Below, piece after piece: positions 18,230 through 30,195 of a stretch of 64,000 nucleotides of DNA. Both the position numbers and the translations under genes were made by a program. The notes beneath the pieces were generated by a model. That model was not told the origin of the DNA, made no database searches, and saw nothing but the letters and a program-made list of their open reading frames with translations. The first letter of the stretch is position 1, and each line of letters begins with the position of its first letter. Location: contig NZ_CP013949.1 in NCBI RefSeq assembly GCF_000296215.2, forward strand, positions 6,193,501 through 6,257,500. The letters run 5' to 3'. The DNA is from Bradyrhizobium sp. CCGE-LA001. Its GTDB lineage: Bacteria > Pseudomonadota > Alphaproteobacteria > Rhizobiales > Xanthobacteraceae.

Positions 18230-20119
18230 TCAGCGATAGCCAACGACTGCGCGCGCCACCAAGAGATTGACCACTGCATTCGCTAGCTGCTCAGGCGTCT
18301 GCCCCTTGGTCCTGAGATGCATTTCCGGTCGTATCGGGATTTCGTATGGTGCATCGATGCCGGTGAAGCTCTTGATCTCGCCAGCTTTCACCTTGGCGTA
18401 GAGACCCTTAGAATCCCGCCGCGCGCATTCCTCGAGCGGCGTGTCCACAAACACTTCGATGAACTCCTCCTCATCAAACAAACTGCGTACCATGTCGCGT
18501 TCAGCCCTGCAGGGTGCGATGAACGAGCAAATCACGATTAACCCACTGTCTGCCATCAACTTGGCGACCTCGCCGACACGCCGGATATTCTCAGCACGGT
18601 CGGCCTCGGTGAAGCCGAGATCCCGATTCAGTCCGTGCCGGAGGTTATCTCCATCCAGCATCATGGTGTGGCACGACATTGCAAACAGCTTTTCATCGAC
18701 GATGTTGGCAATGGATGATTTACCCGCACCGGACAGACCGGTGAACCATATGACGCACGGCTTTTGGTTCTTGAGTGTGGCACGCTTAACTCTATCCACC
18801 GACAGCGGCTGCAAAGCGATGTTGGTCGGCCGCCGCAGCCCAAAGGCGATCATGCCGGCTCCGACCGTGCGGTTGGTGTAGGTATCGATGACGATAAATG
18901 ATCCCGTCTTTCGATTGATATCAAAAGGATCGAACGCCACGGGCAGCGCCGTTGCCACGTTGCAAAAACCAATCTCGTTAAGATTGAGCGTCCTCGCCGC
19001 CAGGTGCTCACGTGTATTGACGTCGATCCGGTGCTTGATTTCGGTGATGCTGCCGGCTTTGGTCTGGGATCCAACACGCAGGATATAATTGCGGCCGGGA
19101 ACGAGCGGGTCCTGGTCCATCCAGATTAGATAGGCGGCAAACTGGCAGCCGACCTTCGGACGCTCCCTCGGGCGCGCCAGAAGATCGCCGCGACCGATAT
19201 CGATCTCGTCTTCCAGAGTGATGGTGACGGCATCGCCGGCTTGAGCCCGGGGAAGATCGCCCTTCTGGGTCACGATTCGCTTAATTCGTGTAGTCTGCCC
19301 TGATGCTGCGACAACGATTTCGTCGCCTGCCGAGATGCTCCCAGAAACCACCGACCCGGCGTACCCCCGGAAATCCTGGTTGGGTCGGTTCACCCACTGG
19401 ACCGGGAAACGAAATTCCTGCGTGGCCGCGTCGGGCTGTATGTCGATGCTTTCCAAATGGTCGAGCAGGCACGGACCAGTATACCACTTGGTATGATCTG
19501 AACGGCTGACAAGGTTGTCGCCGTAGCGGGCGGAGATCGGGATCGGAACGATAGATGCGAAGCCAAGACCAGCAGCAAAGGTCAAATACTCGCCACCTAT
19601 TCGATCGACACTCTTCTTCTGGTAATCGGCAAGGTCGATCTTGTTTACTGCCAGCACGATATGGCGAATGCCGAGCAGCGAACAGATGAAGGAGTGACGC
19701 TTGGTCTGAACCAAAACGCCCTTTCGTGCATCGATCAGGATGATCGCTAGATCCGCCATCGAGGCGCCGGTTGCCATGTTGCGTGTGTACTGTTCGTGGC
19801 CCGGAGTGTCAGCCACGACGAAGGAGCGCCGCCGCGTGCTAAAGAATCGGTATGCAACATCGATCGTGATGCCCTGTTCCCGCTCCGCTTCAAGCCCATC
19901 GACGAGCAGCGCGAAGTCAATGTCGCCGCCGGTAGTGCCGTGCCTAATGCTGTCGCGTTCCAGAGCCGTGAGCTGATCTTCGCAGATCATATTGCTGTCA
20001 TGCAGCAATCGGCCGATCAGTGTCGACTTTCCATCATCCACGGAACCGCAGGTGATGAACCGAAGCTGGTCCTTTGTTACGACCGCGACCGGACACTTGG
20101 TCATTGCTATGGTAGTCAT
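18230..20119 (-). CDS. cysNC: CysN/CysC fusion: ATP sulfurylase large subunit with APS kinase (NodQ-like)
   Basis: A 629-residue fusion. Residues about 15-440 are the CysN GTPase: G1 GSVDDGKSTL, G3 DTPGHEQY, G4 NKID. Residues about 455-629 are APS kinase: P loop FTGLSGAGKSS, then LDGDNLRHGLNRDLGF and FIAPCRAERDMVR. With CysD it makes APS from sulfate and ATP, and the kinase domain adds the 3' phosphate to give PAPS, the sulfate donor. The same architecture is called NodQ in rhizobia. Its ATG overlaps the stop of the cysD gene (TAATG). It looks intact, but its partner subunit is interrupted here, so it may depend on a second CysD elsewhere. The PAPS user could be the sulfotransferase at 21291. 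Confidence 0.88.
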   Translation of the reverse strand: MTTIAMTKCPVAVVTKDQLRFITCGSVDDGKSTLIGRLLHDSNMICEDQLTALERDSIRHGTTGGDIDFALLVDGLEAEREQGITIDVAYRFFSTRRRSFVVADTPGHEQYTRNMATGASMADLAIILIDARKGVLVQTKRHSFICSLLGIRHIVLAVNKIDLADYQKKSVDRIGGEYLTFAAGLGFASIVPIPISARYGDNLVSRSDHTKWYTGPCLLDHLESIDIQPDAATQEFRFPVQWVNRPNQDFRGYAGSVVSGSISAGDEIVVAASGQTTRIKRIVTQKGDLPRAQAGDAVTITLEDEIDIGRGDLLARPRERPKVGCQFAAYLIWMDQDPLVPGRNYILRVGSQTKAGSITEIKHRIDVNTREHLAARTLNLNEIGFCNVATALPVAFDPFDINRKTGSFIVIDTYTNRTVGAGMIAFGLRRPTNIALQPLSVDRVKRATLKNQKPCVIWFTGLSGAGKSSIANIVDEKLFAMSCHTMMLDGDNLRHGLNRDLGFTEADRAENIRRVGEVAKLMADSGLIVICSFIAPCRAERDMVRSLFDEEEFIEVFVDTPLEECARRDSKGLYAKVKAGEIKSFTGIDAPYEIPIRPEMHLRTKGQTPEQLANAVVNLLVARAVVGYR

Positions 20120-21018
20120 TAGAAATAGCCTTCCCGCTTTTTCTTCTCCATGGAAGCGGCTCCATCGGTATCAATCAATCGTCCTTGGCGCTCAGACATC
20201 CTCGCATTCCGCATCTCTTCGACGACCTCCTGGACCGTGGTAGCGTTGGAATCAATGGCTCCGCTCAGGGGATAACATCCCAAGGTGCGGAAGCGGACCA
20301 TCCTCATCAGTGGTGTTTCATCGGACTTAAGCGGAAATCGTTCGTCGTCGACCATGATCGTTGCGCCGTTTCGTTGTACGACGGGCCTTCGTTTTGCAAA
20401 GTAGAGGGGCACAATCGGGATCTGCTCAAGCATGACGTATTCCCAAATGTCGAGCTCGGTCCAGTTCGAGATTGCGAACACACGCATGGTCTCACCTTGC
20501 CGAATCCTGGTATTGAAAAGATTCCACAGTTCTGGCCGCTGGTTGCGGGGATCTCAGCCATGCCCGACCGAACGAAAGGAGAAGATCCGCTCTTTCGCGC
20601 GACTTTTTTCCTCGTCGCGTCGCGCTCCGCCGAAAGCCGCATCAAACTGATGGAGGTCGAGCGCCTGCTTCAGGGCATCCGTCTTCATCACTTGGGTGTG
20701 AAGCGCTGACCCCGAATCGATCGGGTTGACGCCGCGCTCGATGCCTTCCTTATTCACGTGCACGATCAGCTTGAGGCCAAGCTGCCTGGCTGTCTGATCG
20801 CGGAAAGTGATCATCTCGCGAAACTTCCACGTCGTGTCCACGTGCAGCAATGGGAAGGGCAATGGCGCGGGATAGAAGGCCTTCATTGCAATGTGAAGCA
20901 TGACGCTCGAGTCTTTTCCGATCGAATAGAGCATGACCGGCTTCTTGAACTCGGCGACTACTTCTCGCATGATTTCGATGGTTTCAGCTTCGAGGCGGCG
21001 CAGATGTATCGGCAGCAT
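20119..21018 (-). pseudogene. cysD: ATP sulfurylase small subunit (CysD/NodP-like) with in-frame premature stop
   Basis: The frame codes for a complete CysD of about 299 residues except for one TGA. Before it come MLYSIGKDSSVMLHIA (PP-loop of the adenylyltransferase), HVDTTWKFREM and GGARRDEEKSRAKERIFSF. The TGA lies at 20556-20554 in the string RSVGHG-stop-DPRNQRPELW, exactly where family members have Trp (GHRWDPKNQRPELW). The rest, ending in KKKREGYF, continues in the same frame without shifts. A single TGG-to-TGA change explains it. Without readthrough the product lacks its C-terminal half and should be inactive. It is the first gene of the cysD-cysNC pair, with AAAAAACATGCTG at the start and no evident symbiotic promoter. 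Confidence 0.8.
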
Positions 21019-21290
21019 GTTTTTTTCCGATTGAATACTCTCTGTTGATTCAACGTGCCGCTTTGATTCGCACGGATCTCATGCGGCTGAACAGCGATTG
21101 TGTTGCTCGAATGGACGCGGCGGCAAGCAGCAACGCACACACAGCCGTCATATGCTACTCGATCGTTGGCCGGTAATTAGCCGAGACCCGCCGCGCGCAG
21201 CTAGGCTCGAAAGCTTCTGCTGCTCCAACTTGTGTTCAATTACAGATTATGGAGTGCAGTAAGAGCGAGGCTTTCACTCTGGCATGCGTA

Positions 21291-22556
21291 TCATGGCACG
21301 CCATTGTTGAGAGCCCGCTCAAGCCGCGCGATCTCTCGTCGCAGCGCGTCGATAGCGATATCGCGATCACGCATAGTGTCCAGCTGCGCGGCACGATCAG
21401 CCTCAGAGGCCAACAGCGCTTGGCGCAACAGAGCCCCCGTCGAATTTGTCAGCGGCGAAGCGTCCTCAGTTTCAGACCTCGGCATATGTTGCGCCTCGGC
21501 ATTTTTCGAAAGGTCGGAGCTACGGAAGGAGCTCTGAGTAGGCTGCCCAACGCTCAGGGTAGGCTCGCGAACACTCTGGTTTGGTACCAAGCCCGTTGCT
21601 CCTCCATCGGAGCAGCGCAAATCCCACCAAATTTCAAAGACCCGACGATAAAGTTCGGTTACCTCTCGCCCTCTATCCACTACTCCCGCTTGCTGTGCCT
21701 GTCCTAATTCTTGCTCATATCCAAGATCCACTAACAGATCGGCACCGACGAGATCGGTTACCGTTTGCATCTCTTCGACGCTGAGTTGATTTTGCCAGGC
21801 TTGGACAGAGCGGTCATCGACTGCCTGTTTATCCAGGATCTTTCGATCTCCGAAGCTACTTGACTGAAGATAAGCCGTTTTCTCATTCGTACCTGGCGAG
21901 GATATTGTTGGATCACAGCCGAGGCCGACGACCACGCGGCGGACTTCGGCATCGGGCTGAGCCACAAGGCGCTCGTACCGCACTACCTGCGTCTGCGGCC
22001 GTGTCCGGTGCGCCGCAAGCTTAGGAAGCCCCAGGACCAGATCAGCGAGTGCGGATGCAATGTTGTCGGGTACACGGATCAGGAGATCGGCGAGAGACGA
22101 TGCGCTGACGGAATAGGAGGGTTCTGCGGACAATGGGATGCCCCACGTCGATTTCAGGGAGGCGGCAACGGCATAGGGATTACGCATCAGAAGGATGTGT
22201 GGTGTCTCGGGATAAAGCGTTTCTAGGAAGTCAAGCACCATCCAGTAGCGCGGGGTCTTGTCTATGATGATACGCTTGCCCGCCGCTGCTAAGTACTGGC
22301 CGTACGCCGCATCGGCGAAAGCGCGGCTGACGATCGTTCGATCTATGCGAGCCAAGAATTCAGAGGTCGCGGTCTTGATCATTGATGCGCCGGCCGGGTG
22401 ACGGTGCTCCACCCTGCCAAATTCTTTTAGGGCCAGCATTATCCATGGCTCTGGGGGAGCTGTGATATCCGGATGTTGCTGCATCAAATGGGCAAGGAGT
22501 GTCGTCCCGGAACGTGGAAGACCGAGGAGAAAGCATACTGCGGGCGGATAGACCAT
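21291..22556 (-). CDS. PAPS-dependent sulfotransferase with C-terminal coiled coil
   Basis: A 421-residue sulfotransferase. The 5'-phosphosulfate-binding loop is LGLPRSGTTLLAHLM near the N terminus and the 3'-phosphate-binding region is LLMRNPYAVAASL (about residue 127). Residues about 1-300 form the catalytic domain. The last about 60 residues (LLASEADRAAQL to LERALNN) have a heptad-like charged pattern of a coiled coil. Next to cysD/cysNC it should use PAPS from that pathway. In rhizobia related enzymes sulfate Nod factors (NodH; NoeE acts on the fucose added by NodZ) or surface polysaccharide. NodZ is encoded in this window, so a NoeE-like role is possible but unproven. Confidence 0.8.
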   Translation of the reverse strand: MVYPPAVCFLLGLPRSGTTLLAHLMQQHPDITAPPEPWIMLALKEFGRVEHRHPAGASMIKTATSEFLARIDRTIVSRAFADAAYGQYLAAAGKRIIIDKTPRYWMVLDFLETLYPETPHILLMRNPYAVAASLKSTWGIPLSAEPSYSVSASSLADLLIRVPDNIASALADLVLGLPKLAAHRTRPQTQVVRYERLVAQPDAEVRRVVVGLGCDPTISSPGTNEKTAYLQSSSFGDRKILDKQAVDDRSVQAWQNQLSVEEMQTVTDLVGADLLVDLGYEQELGQAQQAGVVDRGREVTELYRRVFEIWWDLRCSDGGATGLVPNQSVREPTLSVGQPTQSSFRSSDLSKNAEAQHMPRSETEDASPLTNSTGALLRQALLASEADRAAQLDTMRDRDIAIDALRREIARLERALNNGVP

Positions 22557-23512
22557 GAATCCTCCTAAGCGTGAACAAGGTGAGCGGCCATCAGCGCCGT
22601 CATCACTCGATAATGTAACGGGAGCCCCGAGTTTCTATAAAGCTTGAATCCGTGCGCAGCATAGTCATGTGAGAAGGATGTCGCCTGCAACTCATCGTCT
22701 GAGACCTATCGAATCCGATCGATATCAGGATCCGGAGCTTTTGACAGCTCCAATTGCTCTCCTCCGGCTACTAGCAGAAGTGAAACAAAGTAGAGGGTGA
22801 GATCAATCGTACGACGATAAAATGCTGATATGGAAAGGATTGAGAAAGCTATACTGAGGTTTATTGCGACGCGCCTGCCACGTCTAGGGCGCAACTCCTG
22901 GTCAATCTTTGTGGTCCATCGCACAGTGGAGGACCAGGAGCGTGGCACTAATGCCTGAAATCGAATACCTGTCTCAATCCGACGGCAGCGTTACGTCTCG
23001 ATGCTATGAAGCGGAGCATGCTCATTGGCGGTCTGCCTACCCGGCGGGCGACGGTCGCACCGCGATGCGGTCATGGCATGTGCCCTCGCCTTTAATGGAC
23101 CGGGCCCACTGCCTGGGGGTTCAGACCAAGTCAGAATCTTTGCCGATATTACGCATCGCTCGCTGCGGGCAGAGGGCATCATTCGCACCGCGAAGCTCAT
23201 TCGGCCCGCTCTACAGCCGACGCCGAGCTTCTGATGATCGAGCGCGCAACATATCCGCTCACATAGAAAAGATGATGGTCTCTTGCCCCGCAGCCGCCAT
23301 CTAGTCCAGCCTTCGTTTCGGTCGGTGAGTGAGCTCCGGCGCAGAGAACGGTCTTGGGTAAGCGAACGATCGCCGGCTCGCTTGCTCTCCGCGCTCAACC
23401 TCTGGCTCATTTCAGTGCTGTTAGCCAGCTCCGTATCTGTTTGCCGATCGCGCACAGAGTGATAGATGGATCAGCGGCATTCTGGATTCGCCTTTGGAAG
23501 AGCTTCGCGCCG
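22557..23512. other. Gene-free stretch between sulfotransferase and groEL
   Basis: No well supported gene. A minus-strand frame at 22706-22948 (80 codons) contains one hydrophobic stretch (LSIAFSILSISAF) and could be a tiny membrane protein, but it lacks a ribosome-binding site and a clean start. The rest shows no recognisable structure until the groEL terminator. Confidence 0.4.
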
Positions 23513-23543
23513 AAAAGAAAACCCCGGCATTTGCTGCCGGGGT
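23513..23543 (-). terminator. Rho-independent terminator of groESL
   Basis: On the minus strand CCCCGGCA, loop, TGCCGGGG forms a perfect 8-bp GC-rich stem followed by TTTTCTTTT. It lies about 20 bases after the groEL stop. Confidence 0.85.
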
Positions 23544-23563
23544 CGCATTTCAGAGAGAGTTTG

Positions 23564-25204
<1,641 letters not shown>

Positions 25205-25287
25205 GTGAGTTTTCCCGAATGTTTTCTTGACCTCACCCTTTGCAGCGCGCTCATGCGCTCCTCGGGATGAGCCCTGCGAGCGGTGAT

Positions 25288-25602
25288 TTAGGCGGCCTTC
25301 TTCTTGGAAGCGGGGACGTCGAGAACGCCCATGATGTCGCTTTCCTTCATGATCAGCAGGTCTTCGCCGTCGATCTTGACCTCAGTGCCTGACCACTTTC
25401 CGAACAGGATGCGATCGCCGACCTGAACGTCGATTGGGATCAGCTTGCCGCTCTCGTCGCGGCCACCGGGCCCGACGGCGATGACTTCGCCCTGGGAGGG
25501 CTTTTCCTTCGCCGTGTCCGGAATGATAATGCCGCCAGCGGTCTTTTCTTCTGCGTCGATGCGCTTGACCACGACGCGGTCGTGAAGCGGACGGAATTCC
25601 AT
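25288..25602 (-). CDS. groES: Co-chaperonin GroES (Hsp10)
   Basis: A 104-residue GroES starting MEFRPLHDRVVVKRID with the mobile loop EKTAGGIIIPDTAKEKPSQG and the conserved GEVIAVGPG and ILFGKWSGTEVKIDGE strands. It caps the GroEL ring. The frame is open upstream to 25875, but homology starts at the ATG at 25602, preceded by AGGAGAAATCTGC. It sits 83 bases upstream of groEL. Confidence 0.96.
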   Translation of the reverse strand: MEFRPLHDRVVVKRIDAEEKTAGGIIIPDTAKEKPSQGEVIAVGPGGRDESGKLIPIDVQVGDRILFGKWSGTEVKIDGEDLLIMKESDIMGVLDVPASKKKAA

Positions 25603-25690
25603 GCAGATTTCTCCTAAGCAATTTACACAAGTTGAGGATCGTCCGATTGGTAGCAATCGGTGCCCGCGAGCGCCAATGCAGGCACACCTG

Positions 25691-25718
25691 AGATAAGATT
25701 GATTTGTTGGGTAGCAAG
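25691..25718 (-). promoter_or_regulatory. Possible groESL promoter
   Basis: On the minus strand CTTGCT, 16 bases, TTATCT resembles a housekeeping or RpoH-type promoter of alphaproteobacteria, about 85 bases before the groES start. No CIRCE inverted repeat (TTAGCACTC-N9-GAGTGCTAA) is present. Confidence 0.35.
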
Positions 25719-26474
25719 TGTTTGTAGGAGGAAAATCCCAGTGCAGCGATTCCGCTTCAAGCCAGATGACCTCGCGAGCTTGTCGCCGAGCTCCCGATAT
25801 TCTGAGCGAGCTCTGTGCTTCCACCTCATATCGCCTTTCAGTTCTCTTCCCGTCCACTCGCCTTGCAACATTCATGATCTAAAGAGGAACGGTAATATTG
25901 GCGATCTGGCGCAACTTCATATGCGTCCGGTCTAGCGATACGCGAGCGGTGCTGAATTCTACGAGGGGACCGGGATTGCCGCGCGTCCATCGATACTTCG
26001 TCGCTATTCCTCGCGCCCGATGTGCCCGCTTTACGCCAAAGTGCCTCTGCCCGCGCCGCGGCGGACTTAGCTCGACGGCATGGCCACCCGCGAAGTTGCC
26101 TCAGGCCGCTACGAACGGCAGCGCGAGGCGTATGTTGCTCTCACAATAACCTCTTATATGCGTCGGGCGGGATAGCGCACGCGGACAGCGGCTCCTCCTT
26201 GAGCTGCCGTCGAGTCCGAGCTTCCTTCTGCTGAGCCAGCTTGACAGTACCTCAAAGATGCCAAAGAGCAGCTGGGACCTCGCAAATGCAAGTACACACT
26301 ATGTCTGAGCGCTTTCAGTGACAGCGGAGCGCTAGGCCGAGGTCTCTCTTGGCTTCGCCGAGCTATATAAGCATCAAAGCGGAATTGTCGTTTCGACGCT
26401 CATGCTCGGCATTTTTCTCTCTGCTCTCCGCCAGCTTAGGCGTAGCGCTGGAAGTAAACTGGTCAGCGAAGAGC
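25719..26474. other. Gene-free stretch
   Basis: No supported gene on either strand. No regulatory site stood out apart from the possible groESL promoter at its lower end. Confidence 0.45.
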
Positions 26475-26822
26475 TTAGTCGAGCCGGAAGCGCTTTCGCC
26501 CGAGCGCTACAACTTCCCGGTCGGTCAAAGGATTGCTTGTCTCGACGTGGAGGGTGAGGTCCAGCCTGTTCGTTCTCAGAAAGTCCAACAGCTTGGTTCT
26601 CTCGGTCTCCGGCCCGATGATCAGCAGATCGGTGCAGCTACTCAGCGTCCCACCTACTCTGACGAGAAACGTCGGATCGTCATTCACACCGCAAGCTCCA
26701 ATCGCAAGCGCCTTACGCGCGCGCACGGTCGTGGCGCCGACGCCCGTTAGCCCGATGAAGAATATCTTGGCCATGAGGTTGTCGATCCACACGACCGCGT
26801 GCGAATGAATCTGCTGCGCCAT
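26475..26822 (-). CDS. Conserved hypothetical protein (eRF1-domain-like 'translational machinery' family)
   Basis: A 115-residue protein beginning MAQQIHSHAVVWIDNLMAKIF and containing LLIIGPETERTKLLDFLRTN and TLHVETSNPLTDREVVALGR. This pattern matches a family widespread in Bradyrhizobium and related bacteria that resembles the third domain of eRF1/Pelota. Family members usually carry a His-rich loop after the first strands; here that loop is replaced by VRARKALAIGACGVND, so this copy is divergent. The ATG at 26822 is chosen over upstream starts because homology begins at MAQQI and a GGTAAG sits just before it. The function is unknown. Confidence 0.7.
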   Translation of the reverse strand: MAQQIHSHAVVWIDNLMAKIFFIGLTGVGATTVRARKALAIGACGVNDDPTFLVRVGGTLSSCTDLLIIGPETERTKLLDFLRTNRLDLTLHVETSNPLTDREVVALGRKRFRLD

Positions 26823-26833
26823 TGTCTTACCTT

Positions 26834-27037
26834 TCAATAAAAGCGCAAGCCGCGCACGCAATTTCCTCCGTCTGATGATGCCGAACGCAGATCCGGCGAG
26901 CAGCCGTATTCGGTTGACCAGCGTTGCTGGACCGGCGGCAGATCGCGTCTTTCCTGAGCGACTTGCTCCTGGGAAGGCGCCAGCTTCATGCTGCAGGTCG
27001 CGTCGTCATCGCTGACGGCTTGTGGATTTCGCTCCAT
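26834..27037 (-). CDS. Hypothetical small protein
   Basis: A 67-residue polar frame starting MERNPQAVSDDDATC and ending GGNCVRGLRFY, 12 bases before the conserved hypothetical at 26822 on the same strand. It has no membrane segment and no recognised domain. The close spacing suggests an operon, but coding potential is uncertain. Confidence 0.3.
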   Translation of the reverse strand: MERNPQAVSDDDATCSMKLAPSQEQVAQERRDLPPVQQRWSTEYGCSPDLRSASSDGGNCVRGLRFY

Positions 27038-27328
27038 ATCGTCCGAATATCCTCCGAGTGCTTCTTGCAAGGAGGAGAGCTCTTGCGGCGGCCATAGGTT
27101 ACGCGGCTTTGGGAATAACCGGATGGAGCCATAGAGCGCAATTCGCCCGTTACGAGCTGGAAATTGAAACGGCGAGAATCGGCCCGTCCGCCAACCGCAC
27201 TCACTTCAACTATCCGTCTTTCCTTAGGCTCAAACAGGCCCGTTCCCAGATTTCTCCGTTAAAACGCGCCAATGTCGACAAGCCACCAGCTGCGCTGGTG
27301 CATCATCGAACTCCCTCGCCCACATCAC

Positions 27329-29449
27329 TCAATCCACGAGCCGCCTGGATGCATAGGTGTACTCGAGTGCCATCCGGCGCGCCTGTTCCTTGAGATTGGC
27401 GGCCGCGCTGTGACCCCCGTCAAAATTCTCAAAGTAGAAATAAGGCTGGCCGAGGGCAGCAAGCCTGGCGGCTGCCTTGCGGCCGTGCGCCGGATGCACG
27501 CGATCATCCTTTGTGGAGGTGAGAATGAAAGGCATAGGGTAGGTCTTGCCCGGGATCAGCTTTTGGTAAGGCGAGTAAGCCTCAAGCCACCCGCGCTGCT
27601 CGGCAACGGCGGGATCACCATATTCACCGATGTACGAGGCGCCCGCGCCCAGGCTTGTGAAGCGAAGCATGTCGAGCAGCGGCACCTGCACGATCGCCGC
27701 GTTGAAAAGGTCGGGTCGCTGAGTAATTGCGGTGCCTACCAGCAGACCTCCCTGGCTGCCGCCGACCACGCCCAATCGGCGCGGAGAGGTGATCTTCCGG
27801 CGAATCAAGTCCTCCGCAACGGCGATGAAATCATCCCACGTTCGCTGCTTTGTTGCTCCCTGGGCAGCCTGGTGCCATCGCGGTCCAAACTCGCCGCCAC
27901 CGCGCAGGTTTGCGACGACATATGCATTGCCTTGCTCGAGCCAGAGCCGCCCGATCGGCCCAACATACGATGGCAGGAGCGGAGCTTGAAAACCGCCATA
28001 GCCGGTGAGAAGGGTCGGGATGGGCTGCCCGGGCCTTGCGTTCTTTGGACGCACCAGAAAGTAGGGTATCAGGGTCCCATCGGGCGAAATTGCCTCGAAT
28101 TGCTCCACAACGTGGCTGGACGCGTCGAAGTTAGGAGGTGACGTCTTCAGCATTTCAAGGCGTTTGGTCGCCGCGTCTAGGTACCAGAGCGAAGTCGGCA
28201 CGAGATAGCTGGACACCGTGAACAGCACTTCGTCCGTTTCAGGGTGAGCGGCTAACAGGCTGACGTTCTTGTTGGCAGAGAATGGGATCGGCGTGGCCTG
28301 CCAGGCGCCCTGGTCATATCTGTAGATGAAGGTCTTACTCTGAACATTGTCAAGGATCGTCAGGATCAAAACGTTCTTGGTAACCGCCAACCCGCTGATC
28401 GCGTGCCGCGCTTCGGGCTGGAAGACCATCGAAGGCGTCGCGCGCAGCGGATCCTGCTTCCATTCGGCCAGGTCATACGAGACAATCGAACCGGCAGCAA
28501 AGTGGGTGCTGCCGGACGGTACCCAGTCTTCCTCGAGCGTCACTAGCAGGCGGTTACTGGCAATGCCAACGATGCCGGCCTTTTTCGGCAGGTCAAGCTT
28601 GATCGGTCCGTTGGGCCCGAAGAGCACATACTCCTGCTCGAAGAAGCTGATGGCGCGCACGGCGCCGATCGCATGAACCTTGCCTTCACTGTCCCACAGC
28701 ACGAACGGCTGCGCCATCGCATCATTCGAACTTCCGCGAAAGACCTCGCGCGCTTGAACCAACGGCTGCCCCCGTTTGAGCTCCTTCACGACGAAGGGGT
28801 AGCCCGAGGGCGTCATGGTGCCTTCCCCCCAATCTCGGGCGACGAGTATGGTGTCGCGGTCGACCCAGCTGACGCTCTGCTTTCCCTCCGGAAGATCGAA
28901 TCCCGCTGGTACGAAGGCTTTGGCATGCCGATCGAACTCGCGAATGAACACAGCATCCTTGCCGCCGTCAGAAAGCTCGACGAGGCACAGGCTCTCCTCA
29001 GGCGGCAGGCAGGTAGCGCCATTGAAGACCCAGTTCTTCTTTTCCGTGACGGCCAGAGCGTCAATGTCAAGAATAGTCTCCCAGCGCGTGTCCGAGCTGC
29101 GATAGCTGTCAAACGTGGTGCGCCGCCAGATGCCGCGCACCTGGCTCTCGTCCTGCCAGAAATTGCACAGACCCTGCCGCTCCAACGAAACATACGGGAT
29201 CCGGTCCTTGGCTTGAAGGATGCTCAGCGCCTCTTCATACAAGCGATTATAGCGGGGATCTGACTGGAGCGCTCCGAGCGTCTTATCGTTCTCGGCCCGC
29301 GCCCAAGCGAGTGCGCGCGGCTCATCGATTTCCTCGAGCCAAAGGAAGGGATCCTCCACCTCGGCCGTAGCGACCCGGTTCTGGGGCGACGCTGGAGAGG
29401 ACAGATTCGCCTTCGAGAGCGTCGCGGCGGCAAGGATTGACTGCGTCAT
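27329..29449 (-). CDS. Prolyl oligopeptidase family serine peptidase (S9A)
   Basis: A 706-residue protein with the two-domain S9A plan: a seven-bladed beta-propeller (about 90-430) and an alpha/beta-hydrolase domain. The catalytic Ser lies in GVVGGSQGGLL, the Asp in TSTKDDRVHPAHG (about residue 648) and the His in FDGGHSAAAN (about 680), near the classical S554/D641/H680 spacing. It cleaves short peptides after proline in the cytoplasm; no signal peptide is visible. LVRPKNARPGQPIPTLLTGYGGF marks the start of the hydrolase domain. It stands alone, and its relation to symbiosis is unknown. Confidence 0.9.
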   Translation of the reverse strand: MTQSILAAATLSKANLSSPASPQNRVATAEVEDPFLWLEEIDEPRALAWARAENDKTLGALQSDPRYNRLYEEALSILQAKDRIPYVSLERQGLCNFWQDESQVRGIWRRTTFDSYRSSDTRWETILDIDALAVTEKKNWVFNGATCLPPEESLCLVELSDGGKDAVFIREFDRHAKAFVPAGFDLPEGKQSVSWVDRDTILVARDWGEGTMTPSGYPFVVKELKRGQPLVQAREVFRGSSNDAMAQPFVLWDSEGKVHAIGAVRAISFFEQEYVLFGPNGPIKLDLPKKAGIVGIASNRLLVTLEEDWVPSGSTHFAAGSIVSYDLAEWKQDPLRATPSMVFQPEARHAISGLAVTKNVLILTILDNVQSKTFIYRYDQGAWQATPIPFSANKNVSLLAAHPETDEVLFTVSSYLVPTSLWYLDAATKRLEMLKTSPPNFDASSHVVEQFEAISPDGTLIPYFLVRPKNARPGQPIPTLLTGYGGFQAPLLPSYVGPIGRLWLEQGNAYVVANLRGGGEFGPRWHQAAQGATKQRTWDDFIAVAEDLIRRKITSPRRLGVVGGSQGGLLVGTAITQRPDLFNAAIVQVPLLDMLRFTSLGAGASYIGEYGDPAVAEQRGWLEAYSPYQKLIPGKTYPMPFILTSTKDDRVHPAHGRKAAARLAALGQPYFYFENFDGGHSAAANLKEQARRMALEYTYASRRLVD

Positions 29450-30195
29450 AGAAGTTATCCTGAACTGCGTGGGTCGCTCGGCTGGCGCAACTTCGACTTG
29501 GCCAAAGCGAATGGACGGTGTGCATTGGGTGCCGACAGCGACATGCGCTGGACCGTGCCCGGCTGCAACGAAGCAAGCGGCGTGCCGCTGGAGATTGGGA
29601 CATCCCCTAGGCCTCAGTGCCGGCCGATCGGCTCAAACCTGACACTGTGGCGTTCGCTCCGACATCATTGTCATAAGTTCTACGCCTTCGGATGACTGGA
29701 CATAGTTCGCCCGCTCTGTCTGAAATGTTCGCCCGTGGTTGCGTTAGATGGACTGTTGGCCTACCTCAGTTGCAAAAGGGTCGTATTCACAGACGCGGCT
29801 CCATACAGTTTGCGGGTTTCGTGAGAAAGCCGACAATTCGCGGCTCGCTGATGAGTCCTTGCGACCCCATGGATGCTTGCTCGCTCCCGCGTCAGTCCAA
29901 CGTCTCTAACTGTCCATCAGGAGTGGCCCTTTAATGGTGAATTTCGCTATTCATTGACGGCCGCGACTGATGCGGGATGTTCGACAGATTGGACCTTGCC
30001 GCGGAGCATCGAATGCCGCAACAGCGGTCGTGATCCCGTGCTTGCAACTGACTTCCGCGGACTACGTGCTTTGCCATCTCACGATCTTCCGCACTCGACG
30101 GGACCGGCGCTGCACAATAGGCCGCCTAATACTGCATTGGAGGAGGCTACCGAGATCCTGGCATAGGCCGCAAGAGTCGCACGGGAATAAATCGC
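29450..30195. other. Gene-free stretch
   Basis: No supported gene. It contains the upstream regions of the prolyl oligopeptidase gene (minus) and the carbonic anhydrase gene (plus). A weak GG-N10-GC match near 30100 is not close enough to the sigma-54 consensus to call. Confidence 0.45.

Noticed and set aside
25640..25680. Possible sigma-54 promoter of groES
   Set aside because: The best GG and GC pairs are 9 bases apart, not the required 10.
27272..28141. A 289-codon plus-strand frame opposite the prolyl oligopeptidase gene
   Set aside because: Shadow of the real gene; no recognisable domain.
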